A stretch of DNA of 64,000 nt. Origin: an uncultured Eubacterium sp. (GTDB lineage Bacteria > Bacillota > Clostridia > Lachnospirales > Lachnospiraceae). Made by a program: the position numbers and the translations under genes. The notes under the pieces were generated by a model, which saw nothing but the letters and a program-made list of their open reading frames with translations, was not told the origin of the DNA and ran no database searches. Positions 41,816 to 49,445 of the stretch are shown piece by piece. The stretch is taken from positions 1-64,000 of the forward strand of contig CAJTXO010000009.1 in NCBI GenBank assembly GCA_910583555.1. Direction: 5' to 3'. The number at the start of each line of letters is the position of its first letter. Position 1 is the first letter of the stretch.

Positions 41816-42007
41816 ATGCCGTCAGGTATTGAGGTAACAAAACAAGCTCTTGATGATTTTAAAAAAATACAAGAGTATATGTTTTTAGCCAAAAAAGAAA
41901 ACGCCATGGAAACATACGCAAAGCTTAAAGAAGAGTATTTAACACTTAAAGCACTATTGCAGGTTTCTGGCGTAAATATGGAAGACATTGACAGAATAAA
42001 GGAATAA
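41816..42007 (+). CDS. 63-aa helical protein, unknown
   Basis: The product (PSGIEVTKQALDDFKKIQEY, then KLKEEYLTLKALLQVSG) is predicted to form two amphipathic helices and to be cytosolic. ATG 41816 follows GTAGGTGG. It is flanked by its own promoter and terminator, so it is an independent unit. No domain is recognised. Confidence 0.7.
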   Translation: MPSGIEVTKQALDDFKKIQEYMFLAKKENAMETYAKLKEEYLTLKALLQVSGVNMEDIDRIKE

Positions 42008-42015
42008 CAAAAAAC

Positions 42016-42061
42016 AAAGGTGTAATGTCTTTATTGAATTATTAGGGCTTTGCACCTTTTT
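42016..42061 (+). terminator. Intrinsic terminator of the 63-aa gene
   Basis: AAAGGTG (from 42016) pairs with CACCTTT, continuing imperfectly inward (TAATGTC with GGCTTTG), followed by a T-run at 42057-42061. It lies 9 bp after the stop codon. Confidence 0.65.
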
Positions 42062-42234
42062 AATTTAGATAGGCAACCACATAAAAAAACGATACAAGGA
42101 GGCAGACAGCTATTACAACATTTGTAGGGATTATAGATAGATTGGAAAAAGGTGTAAAGAGCGTCAGGAATATTATAGTTTCTTTTGGGAAACCTGATAG
42201 TAAATCTATATATTTATTTAGAGGAGGTTTTCTA

Positions 42235-42447
42235 ATGGGCAGAGTATTAGATGCGATCGTTCTTACGATCAGTATAATCGGAGCCATTAACTGGGGGCTC
42301 ATTGGTTTTTTTAATTTTAATCTGGTTGGTTTTATCTTTGGTGCAGAACTGATGTCACGGATCATTTACGCGATCGTGGGTCTTTGCGGGATCTATCTGC
42401 TTACGTTTTATGGTAAAACGAGACAGATGGGAAGTGCCAGCGCCTAA
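42235..42447 (+). CDS. DUF378 small membrane protein
   Basis: A 70-aa protein. The pattern LDAIVLTISIIGAINWGLIG, FNFNLVGFIFG and SRIIYAIVGLCGIYLLTF is the two-helix DUF378 family of bacterial inner-membrane proteins of unknown function. ATG 42235 follows AGAGGAGG. It is monocistronic, with a terminator at 42573. Confidence 0.88.
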   Translation: MGRVLDAIVLTISIIGAINWGLIGFFNFNLVGFIFGAELMSRIIYAIVGLCGIYLLTFYGKTRQMGSASA

Positions 42448-42572
42448 CGGCTGCCGGAAACCAGTGACGATTGTCGGTATCTGGCAAATGCCTTTTATGG
42501 TAAATGCCAGTATTCAGCAAATGCTATTCATGGCATCGGCATACAGTTTTGGTGAATGGGTTCTTTGGAAAG

Positions 42573-42611
42573 AGAACTGCTGTGTTAAGTAATTGGCGCG
42601 CAGTTCTTTTT
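42573..42611 (+). terminator. Intrinsic terminator
   Basis: AGAACTGC (42573-42580) pairs with GCAGTTCT (42600-42607), followed by T residues. It ends the DUF378 transcript and insulates the PAS gene. Confidence 0.6.
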
Positions 42612-42711
42612 CTGTGGAAAAAAACAATTCCTTTTCTTTCTTTTTTGCTTGAAGTATGGTATGATAAACTTAACGTTACGCGCAGGAGATGTGCGTGGAG
42701 GGAGGATAAAG

Positions 42712-43098
42712 ATGAATGGTATTTCAGGGGAGCTTTCGCCGTTTTTTCAAAGTGTGATCGAGCAGGATGAGGCAGCGGTCGTCATATGCAGTTTGGAGCA
42801 TACGATTATTTACATGAACCCGGCAGCGGTTTCGCGGTATGAGAAACAAGGCGGCAGCAGTCTTGTCGGGACGAGCCTTATGGATTGTCATAATGGGAAA
42901 TCACGGGAACTGATCCAAAAGATCGTCTGCTGGTTTGCGGAGTCGGGAGAGAACAATAAGATTTACACGTTTCACAATGAGAAAGAAAATAAGGACGTGT
43001 ATATGGTGGCGCTACGGGATCCGGAAGGGGAACTGATCGGTTATTATGAAAAGCATGAATACCGGAATGTGGAGACGGAACCGCGTTACTGTTTTTAG
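42712..43098 (+). CDS. PAS-domain protein
   Basis: A 128-aa single-domain protein: AAVVICSLEHTIIYMNPAA, then GSSLVGTSLMDCHN and a final beta region ending in GELIGYYEKHEYRN. PAS domains sense ligands or redox state. No output domain is attached, so it would act through a partner. ATG 42712 follows GGAGGGAGG. Length fits a stand-alone PAS domain. Confidence 0.82.
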   Translation: MNGISGELSPFFQSVIEQDEAAVVICSLEHTIIYMNPAAVSRYEKQGGSSLVGTSLMDCHNGKSRELIQKIVCWFAESGENNKIYTFHNEKENKDVYMVALRDPEGELIGYYEKHEYRNVETEPRYCF

Positions 43099-43132
43099 CA
43101 TGATCAATTAAATGGCGAAGGGGGTATAAAGA

Positions 43133-44354
43133 ATGACACAGAAACCACTGCCGATCGGCGTAGATGATTTTGAGCAACTGATTACAAACGGATATTATTT
43201 TGTGGATAAAACGATGTTTATACAGGAATTAATTGATAAAAAGGGACTCGTGAACCTGTTTACCCGTCCGCGCAGATTTGGAAAATCACTGAACATGAGC
43301 ATGCTGCGGGTTTGCGAAGCAAACTTCTGAAGTCTCGCTATGCGAGACTTTATTTACCGGTATGAATAATCTGGAGATCATTTCTATCCTTAACAAGAAT
43401 TATGATGAGTATTTTGGGTTCACGAACGGGGAAGTTGAAAAACTGTGCCGGGATTTCGGGATGGAGGACAGATTAGATATTTTTCAGTCCTGGTATAACG
43501 GTTATGTATTTGGAAATGCCAATGTGTTCAATCCATGGAGTATCATCCGGTATGTAAAGGATCTGCTGGCAGACCGGGATGAATTCCCTTCTTCCTATTG
43601 GGCGAATACGAGCTCAAACAGTATTGTCCGCAGCTTGATCGACCGTGCGGACCGTGATGTCAAGGATGAGATCGAGTTATTGATCGCAGGGGGGACGATA
43701 GAAAAACCGGTGCATGAGGATATCACATACGATGAAGTGTATGCGAGTATGGATAACCTCTGGAATTTCATGTTCTTTACCGGATATTTCCGCAAGGTCG
43801 GGGAGCGGATGGATGAGAGGAATGACCAGAGATACCTTACCCTGAAAATACCAAATCGCGAAGTGCGTTATATTTTTCGTACAAAGGTACTTGGATGGTT
43901 TGACGAACAGATCAAAAAAAGGGACCAGACCAGTCTGTTCCGCGCTTTTTTGGGCCAGGACGTCGAAACGGTGCGGGAAGAGATCGAGGACATGCTCATG
44001 CAGACGATCAGTTTCTACGATGCGTACGAAAGCTTTTACCACGGATTTCTGGCTGGAATCCTTTACGGGATCGACGGATATGTCGTAAAGTCAAACCGTG
44101 AGGGAGGGACGGGTAGGACGGATCTGTTCATCAAACCGGTATCGCGGCGGAAAACAGCATATGTCGTAGAATTCAAGGTGGCAAAAACATACCGTGAACT
44201 GGCCGGACGGGCGGAGGGCGCACTGGCGCAGATCGCAGAAAAAGCCTATGCAAGGGAACTCGTAGACGACGGTTACGAATCTGTCGTCTGCTATGGTGTT
44301 GCTTTCTTCGGGAAAGACTGTGAGGTACGGGTGATGCAGGCATCATCCTTTTAA
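43133..44354 (+). pseudogene. AAA-ATPase_like / PDDEXK_9 protein with internal deletion
   Basis: The N-terminal piece (43133-43330) has GVDDFEQLITNGYYFVDKT and the P-loop region LFTRPRRFGKSLNMSML, then hits a stop. The C-terminal piece resumes in another frame at TGMNNLEIISILNKNYDEYF (43358) and runs intact to 44354, ending with the PDDEXK_9 nuclease region (GRTDLFIKPV, AYVVEFKVAK). In relatives roughly 200 residues lie between these points. At the joint are two perfect 3-nt-loop hairpins (43310-43324 and 43330-43350). The gene is therefore a deletion derivative. The family is very common in Lachnospiraceae; its function is unclear. Confidence 0.8.
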
Positions 44355-44382
44355 TATAAAAAAATAAAATGGAGGAAATGGT

Positions 44383-46278
44383 ATGGAAAATAACAAAGAG
44401 GAATTTAAGCCGTATATCCCGGCGGATAAGGTGACGCCGGAGTTTACGGTGACATCGATCATCATCGGCGTTCTGCTGGCGGTCATTTTCGGCGCGGCGA
44501 ACGCGTATCTCGGGCTTCGTGTGGGCATGACGGTGTCGGCGTCCATTCCGGCGGCGGTCATCTCGATGGGAGTCATCCGCGTGATCATGAAAAAAGATTC
44601 GATCCTGGAAAGTAATATGGTGCAGACGATCGGATCGGCCGGGGAATCGCTGGCAGCCGGGGCGATCTTTACACTGCCGGCGCTGTATCTGTGGGCTTCT
44701 GAAGGAAAGACAGAGGCTCCAAGCCTTCTGACGATCTCCCTGATCGCCCTGTGCGGCGGCCTGCTCGGTGTTTTATTTATGGTGCCGCTGCGAAACGCCC
44801 TGATCGTAAAAGAGCACGGCGTCCTGCCGTATCCGGAGGGAACGGCGTGCGCGGAAGTACTTCTGGCCGGGGAGGAAGGCGGCTCGAGTGCGAAGACAGT
44901 ATTTTGCGGCATGGGGCTGGCGGCGGTCTTTAAGTTCATTGTCGATGGGATCAAGGTCGTTCCGACCGCCATCACCGCACCGATCCGCGCGCTGAAAACA
45001 GAGTTTTCCGCCCAGGTGTATCCGGCGCTGATCGGTGTCGGATATATCTGCGGAATTAAAATTTCCTCGTATATGTTTGCCGGCGCGGTACTTGGCTGGT
45101 TCGTGATCATTCCTGCGATCGTGACGTTTGGCGGATCCACTGTGCTATATCCGGGAACGGAAACGATCGCCAGCATGTATGCCAAAGACGGAGCTTCCGC
45201 TATATGGGGAAGCTATATCCGGTATATCGGCGCCGGTGCTGTGGCTGCGGGGGGTATTATCAGCCTGATCAAATCGCTGCCGCTTATTGCCACGACATTC
45301 CGCGATGCGGTGAAGGGGATGAAGGGGGGAGCAAAGACAGGAAACCTTCGTACGGAACAGGATATTGATATGCGCGCGGTCATCGGCGGGATCATCGTCT
45401 TAGTTGTGGCGATCTGGCTTCTCCCGGCGATTCCGGTTTCCCCTCTTGGCGCCGTGCTTGTCGTTATTTTTGGATTTTTCTTTGCCACTGTTTCTTCCCG
45501 CATGGTCGGTCTGGTCGGAAGCAGCAATAACCCGGTATCGGGCATGGCGATCGCTACGCTGTTGTTTTCCACCCTGGTGATCAAGATGTCCGGTGACACG
45601 GGGATGAGCGGCATGGTCGGGGCGATTGCTATTGGTTCCGTCATCTGCATCATAGCAGCCATGGCCGGCGATACGTCCCAGGATTTAAAGACCGGGTATA
45701 TCCTCGGCGCCACGCCAAAGAAACAGCAGATCGGCGAACTGATCGGTTCGGTCGTATCGGCCTTTACGATCGGCGGCGTCCTGCTCCTTCTGAACAACGC
45801 CTGGGAATTTGGCAGCGAGGCGCTATCGGCACCGCAGGCGACGCTCATGAAAATGATAACCGAAGGCGTGATGAATGGAAATCTTCCGTGGTCGCTCGTA
45901 TTTATCGGCGTGTTTATCGGTATTGTCATCGAGATCCTCGGGATTCCGATCCTTCCGGTAGCCATCGGACTGTATCTGCCGCTAGAATTGTCGGCCACGA
46001 TCATGGTCGGCGGCGCGGCCCGCTGGTTTGTGGATAAGAGATCCTCGGAAAAAGAGAAAAAGAACGAGGCGAGCGGCGGGATCCTGTTCTGCTCCGGCCT
46101 GATCGCCGGAGAGGGGCTTGTCGGTATTTTACTGGCGATTTTAGCGGTGGTCGGCGTGTCCGACGCGCTCGATCTGTCTGGTACCGTAAATCTGGGACTG
46201 GCAGGAGCTGTGGTGCTTCTTGTCGTCATGGTGCTGTGCGTGCTCAAATTTGCCATGGATAAAAAGAAGGCGGCGTAA
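44383..46278 (+). CDS. OPT family oligopeptide transporter
   Basis: A 631-aa integral membrane protein with about 15 hydrophobic segments. Family features include the start YIPADKVTPEFTVTSIIIGV, GAANAYLGLRVGMTVSASIP, QTIGSAGESLAAGAIFTLPA and the late GGAARWFVDKRSS. OPT proteins import oligopeptides or metal chelates with proton coupling. ATG 44383 follows AATGGAGGAAA. A PqqD-like gene follows about 40 bp later, probably in the same transcript. Confidence 0.93.
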   Translation: MENNKEEFKPYIPADKVTPEFTVTSIIIGVLLAVIFGAANAYLGLRVGMTVSASIPAAVISMGVIRVIMKKDSILESNMVQTIGSAGESLAAGAIFTLPALYLWASEGKTEAPSLLTISLIALCGGLLGVLFMVPLRNALIVKEHGVLPYPEGTACAEVLLAGEEGGSSAKTVFCGMGLAAVFKFIVDGIKVVPTAITAPIRALKTEFSAQVYPALIGVGYICGIKISSYMFAGAVLGWFVIIPAIVTFGGSTVLYPGTETIASMYAKDGASAIWGSYIRYIGAGAVAAGGIISLIKSLPLIATTFRDAVKGMKGGAKTGNLRTEQDIDMRAVIGGIIVLVVAIWLLPAIPVSPLGAVLVVIFGFFFATVSSRMVGLVGSSNNPVSGMAIATLLFSTLVIKMSGDTGMSGMVGAIAIGSVICIIAAMAGDTSQDLKTGYILGATPKKQQIGELIGSVVSAFTIGGVLLLLNNAWEFGSEALSAPQATLMKMITEGVMNGNLPWSLVFIGVFIGIVIEILGIPILPVAIGLYLPLELSATIMVGGAARWFVDKRSSEKEKKNEASGGILFCSGLIAGEGLVGILLAILAVVGVSDALDLSGTVNLGLAGAVVLLVVMVLCVLKFAMDKKKAA

Positions 46279-46320
46279 GATAAGGAACGGACATGTACGT
46301 TGGATTAACGGGAGGTCAGG

Positions 46321-46707
46321 ATGAAAAAGGAAGTCGTAGCGGGAAATTATCTGGATGTGATTCCGGTTCACAGTCAAACGTGCCGGTATCGTCTGGGCGA
46401 TCTGGGGGATGTGACAATTTTGGTAGAAAATAAAGGTTTGTTCCACTGGATCGCCCAAAAGGCCTTCCACCGTCCGCGTATTTCACAGATCCATCTGGAT
46501 GAGATGGGGAATTTTATCTGGCCGCTGATGGACGGAGAGCGGACGGTGTACGATATCGCCATGCTTGTACGGGAAGAGTTCGGAGAGAAGGCGGAGCCTC
46601 TGTTCCAAAGGCTTGTCCAGTATGTGAAGAACCTGGAGAGTTACGGATTTGTGGAACATGTAGATCCAGCCGGGGGAAACGAGCAGGGGAAAAGGAAGAA
46701 AGGATAA
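46321..46707 (+). CDS. PqqD family protein
   Basis: A 128-aa protein. The C-terminal ~90 residues show the PqqD fold pattern: LDEMGNFIWPLMDGERTVYDIAMLV, REEFGEKAEPLFQRLVQYV and LESYGFVEHV. PqqD proteins bind precursor peptides for radical-SAM enzymes. No peptide or radical-SAM gene is adjacent, so this member may have another partner; it sits behind the OPT gene. ATG 46321 follows GGGAGGTC. Confidence 0.85.
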   Translation: MKKEVVAGNYLDVIPVHSQTCRYRLGDLGDVTILVENKGLFHWIAQKAFHRPRISQIHLDEMGNFIWPLMDGERTVYDIAMLVREEFGEKAEPLFQRLVQYVKNLESYGFVEHVDPAGGNEQGKRKKG

Positions 46708-46709
46708 GG

Positions 46710-46738
46710 TTGACGGAGTAAACCAATTGTGTTATACT
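46710..46738 (+). promoter_or_regulatory. Sigma-A promoter
   Basis: TTGACG (46710-46715), a 17-bp spacer and TATACT (46733-46738) lie 85 bp before the secreted-protein gene. Confidence 0.75.
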
Positions 46739-46823
46739 GCAATAGTAATGAATAACTGGTGTGCAGTATGTTCACGTTCCACCGAATGTGAACGCCGCAT
46801 ACGTTTGAAAAGGGAGGATCATC

Positions 46824-47612
46824 ATGAAGAAACGATGGAAGCAAATGGCAATTGTGCTATCTGCCGCGTTGGTGTTGGCTGGCGTGCAGGGGAGCGCAGC
46901 AGGGGCGGCGAAGAAGCCGAAGATCAGTATGAGCAAGCTGTCATTAAAAGTTGGACAGAGCAAAAAGCTTTCTGTTAAAAATCTGTCAAAGAAGCAGAGT
47001 AAGAAAGTAAAATGGTCCAGCAGCGCAAAGAAAGTTGCCCAGGTTAATAAGAGTGGAAAGGTGACGGCGAAGAGCAAAGGGGTTGCTAAAGTGACCGCTA
47101 AGGTGGGAAAGAAGAAATATACCTGCCGGGTTACTGTGACAGCGAAAGAGCAGAATACAACGCAAACTCCGACACCGACGCCGGCGCCGAAGACGAAAGA
47201 GCAGCTGGCAAAAGAGGATCGTGAAAATCTGGATGCTATGGTGAAGCGGTTAGTGGCAGATGGCGCAAACATCAGTACGAACTTGGATGATACACAGTTT
47301 TACTTATGGAATGAGGAAGGCAGGCTCACTACTTTACGGATTGCAGATACGGAATCTACCAATGATTTCGGAGTAAAGGGCGTGATCGACGTAAGCTGCT
47401 TTACTGCTTTGGAAAAACTCGAACTGGACAATAACCGGGGTGTAACGGAAGTCAATGTAAAAGGCCTGACTACGTTAAAACATCTGGGCATCGGCTATAC
47501 TTCGGTGAAAACGGTTGACGTATCTACAAATCCAAATCTTGAAAGGATATATTGTAATAAGGATACGCAGGTGATCGGAGCAAGCAGTACGGTAAGTATC
47601 GGCAGATGGTAA
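46824..47612 (+). CDS. Secreted Ig-like (BIG_2) protein with leucine-rich tail
   Basis: A 262-aa protein. The Sec signal peptide is KKRWKQMAIVLSAALVLAG with likely cleavage after GSAAGAA. A bacterial Ig-like domain (about 35-110) is marked by MSKLSLKVGQSKKLSVKN, KVKWSSSAKKVAQVNKSGKV and GVAKVTAKVGKKKYTCRVTV. A Thr/Pro spacer (TQTPTPTPAP) and a C-terminal leucine-rich-like region (CFTALEKLELDNNRGVTEV, LTTLKHLGIGYTSVKTVDV) follow. It is probably a cell-surface adhesin-type protein held non-covalently, as no sortase motif is present. GGGAGGAT precedes ATG 46824. Confidence 0.87.
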   Translation: MKKRWKQMAIVLSAALVLAGVQGSAAGAAKKPKISMSKLSLKVGQSKKLSVKNLSKKQSKKVKWSSSAKKVAQVNKSGKVTAKSKGVAKVTAKVGKKKYTCRVTVTAKEQNTTQTPTPTPAPKTKEQLAKEDRENLDAMVKRLVADGANISTNLDDTQFYLWNEEGRLTTLRIADTESTNDFGVKGVIDVSCFTALEKLELDNNRGVTEVNVKGLTTLKHLGIGYTSVKTVDVSTNPNLERIYCNKDTQVIGASSTVSIGRW

Positions 47613-47662
47613 AGGTCGGCTGCTGACATATAGAAATCTACATTAGCATTACATTACCAGTT

Positions 47663-47700
47663 AGGCATTATTCTATCTGATTTTTGATGGGATAGTGCCT
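47663..47700. terminator. Terminator between convergent genes
   Basis: AGGCATTATTCTATC (47663-47677) pairs imperfectly with GATGGGATAGTGCCT (47686-47700) around a T-rich loop. It sits between the converging secreted-protein gene and the phage cassette, so it may serve both strands. Confidence 0.5.
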
Positions 47701-49420
47701 ATTCAACTGTCAGATAATCAAGCGAAAAAGTGGCTTTGGTAAACATCCAGTCATGATAGCCTCTCATTCCGATCCTCAGCCACCATCCGCTGTTTACGTG
47801 TACGATCAATGAGCCGTTCGAGCTTCCCTCTACGGTTTCCAGAATCGTATCACCCGACGATTCCCAGTGCTGCAGCATGATCGACATGTCATTGACGTCC
47901 CCGGCCTCTATTTCAAAATTGAATTTGAATTCAATGTATCCGCTGCGCGGTGCCTGAACATACATGCCATTGCTTACAGACATGCTGTTTCCCACCTGTC
48001 CGAATCCAAAAGATCTGGAAATGTTTTCCAGCACTGTGCCGGTACTATTGACGGTTTTCTGCGAACTATAAGCGGCACGGAACTTCGAGAAATATAATTT
48101 GGTTGAGGTTTTATTCATTTTCGTGTCCAGTACGGCGGCAGAACTTTCGTCCCGCCACGCCGGATTCCCGTTCGCGTCCGTTCGCCATACTTTGTTAGCA
48201 TTTCCGCTGCCTTTTGCGACATATCCCTCCTGATCTCTGGTATTGGCTTTCCACGTATTATTGTCAGTTGTCTTGAAGCCGCTGTCGTTCGTTAATTGTG
48301 ATAATTTTGTCGGGATACTGGGTTTGTTTTTAATATAAGCATCACTGGCGGTATTCGTAATATTCCAGTCTGCCTGGACATTTACCTCAGCACCCGCAGC
48401 AATATTGTTCAGTTTATTTTTATCCGCGGTCGTATAATCGTTAGCAGATAATCCCTTTCCCGATATTTTATCAACTTTGTTATCTACGCTGCTTGTCAGA
48501 TTTGTAATGAGTTGATTCAGGAGCTGTCCCTGCCTGGCGGACAGTGCTTTGTTTGCCGCGGTGGAAGTCAGCGAGTCAATGATATCGGCCGCCAGTAAAA
48601 ACTCGTGGCTGTCTAGTTTGTTTTGCAGTTCGCTGGCTTTTTGCGCGGCCTGGGCGGTGGCATCATTTACCCTGTCTATCGCAGCGGATGTGTCGGCTTG
48701 TCTTTTTGTCTCATTGTCTGCCCGGATATTCTCGGCGTTGATCCGTTTTGTTTCATTGTCTACTCGGATGTTTTCGGCGTTGATCCGTTTTGCTTCATTG
48801 TCTGCTCGGATGTTTTCGGCATTGATCCGTTTTGTTTCGTTGTCCGTTCGGATATTCTCGGCGTTGATTCGTTTTGTTTCATTTTCGTTCCGGTCCGATT
48901 CATTTGCCTGCCGTTTTGTTTCGTTGTTCGTAACTTCGGCTTCCAACGCGTTCATTTCCGCTATTTCATCTCTGGCGGAATTGATCAGTTTCGCCAGCGC
49001 GCTTCCTTCGTCTGAATTTACAACATCGTCCTCATCAAACACCCCTTCGGGGACATATAGGACAAAGGGTTCGGTCGACGCGATCTCGTCCGCGTCATTT
49101 CCCGGTTTTGTCTGGACGCGGTTATAGATACCGAGATCTAACGTACATCTTCCCGCTGCTGAAAGCAGAAAATCGTGCAGGTCCGCACGTATCGTTCCGG
49201 TGTTCCGGTCTATTTCGCTGACTTCATAAAAGGCGGATTTTCCGTCTGCCCGTTTGCCGCGGACGTATACATATGCCTCTGGCGGTATGGTATATGGGTA
49301 TCCGCTGTTTGTGATCGTGATTTCCAATGCCCTTGTTAATTTGTCGTTTTGCCTTGTGTTTACGACATGGTGCGATATTTCTACTAAGTCGAGAGATAGT
49401 TGTTTGGTTATTTTATTCAT
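47699..49420 (-). CDS. BppU-like phage baseplate upper protein
   Basis: A 573-aa protein. The N-terminal ~120 residues (LSLDLVEISHHVVNTRQNDK, LEITITNSGYPYTIPPEAYV, GRCTLDLGIY) match the BppU N-terminal domain, which attaches receptor-binding modules to the siphophage baseplate. A repetitive coiled coil of NETKRINAENIR units (about 178-234) follows, then a heptad stalk and a C-terminal beta-rich domain (about 430-573) likely to contact host surface sugars. The start is ATG at 49418-49420 with AGGAGGTACT upstream. It is the last gene of the tail operon. Confidence 0.8.
   Translation of the reverse strand: MNKITKQLSLDLVEISHHVVNTRQNDKLTRALEITITNSGYPYTIPPEAYVYVRGKRADGKSAFYEVSEIDRNTGTIRADLHDFLLSAAGRCTLDLGIYNRVQTKPGNDADEIASTEPFVLYVPEGVFDEDDVVNSDEGSALAKLINSARDEIAEMNALEAEVTNNETKRQANESDRNENETKRINAENIRTDNETKRINAENIRADNEAKRINAENIRVDNETKRINAENIRADNETKRQADTSAAIDRVNDATAQAAQKASELQNKLDSHEFLLAADIIDSLTSTAANKALSARQGQLLNQLITNLTSSVDNKVDKISGKGLSANDYTTADKNKLNNIAAGAEVNVQADWNITNTASDAYIKNKPSIPTKLSQLTNDSGFKTTDNNTWKANTRDQEGYVAKGSGNANKVWRTDANGNPAWRDESSAAVLDTKMNKTSTKLYFSKFRAAYSSQKTVNSTGTVLENISRSFGFGQVGNSMSVSNGMYVQAPRSGYIEFKFNFEIEAGDVNDMSIMLQHWESSGDTILETVEGSSNGSLIVHVNSGWWLRIGMRGYHDWMFTKATFSLDYLTVE
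48720..48887 (-). repeat. Four tandem 42-bp repeats in the baseplate gene
   Basis: Four consecutive 42-bp units (48720-48761, 48762-48803, 48804-48845, 48846-48887) each encode a 14-residue unit NETKRINAENIR plus two residues. They differ by a few mostly silent bases. Seven-residue periodicity is kept, so copy-number change would lengthen the coiled-coil stalk without breaking register. Confidence 0.85.
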
Positions 49421-49445
49421 AGTACCTCCTTTGAAGTGTGTAACA

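Noticed and set aside
45213..46256. 347-codon minus-strand frame
   Set aside because: Antisense to the OPT transporter, with Ser/Thr/Pro-rich composition and no ribosome site.
48720..48887. CRISPR-like array
   Set aside because: Units are contiguous 42-bp repeats in frame within a coding gene, with no spacers.
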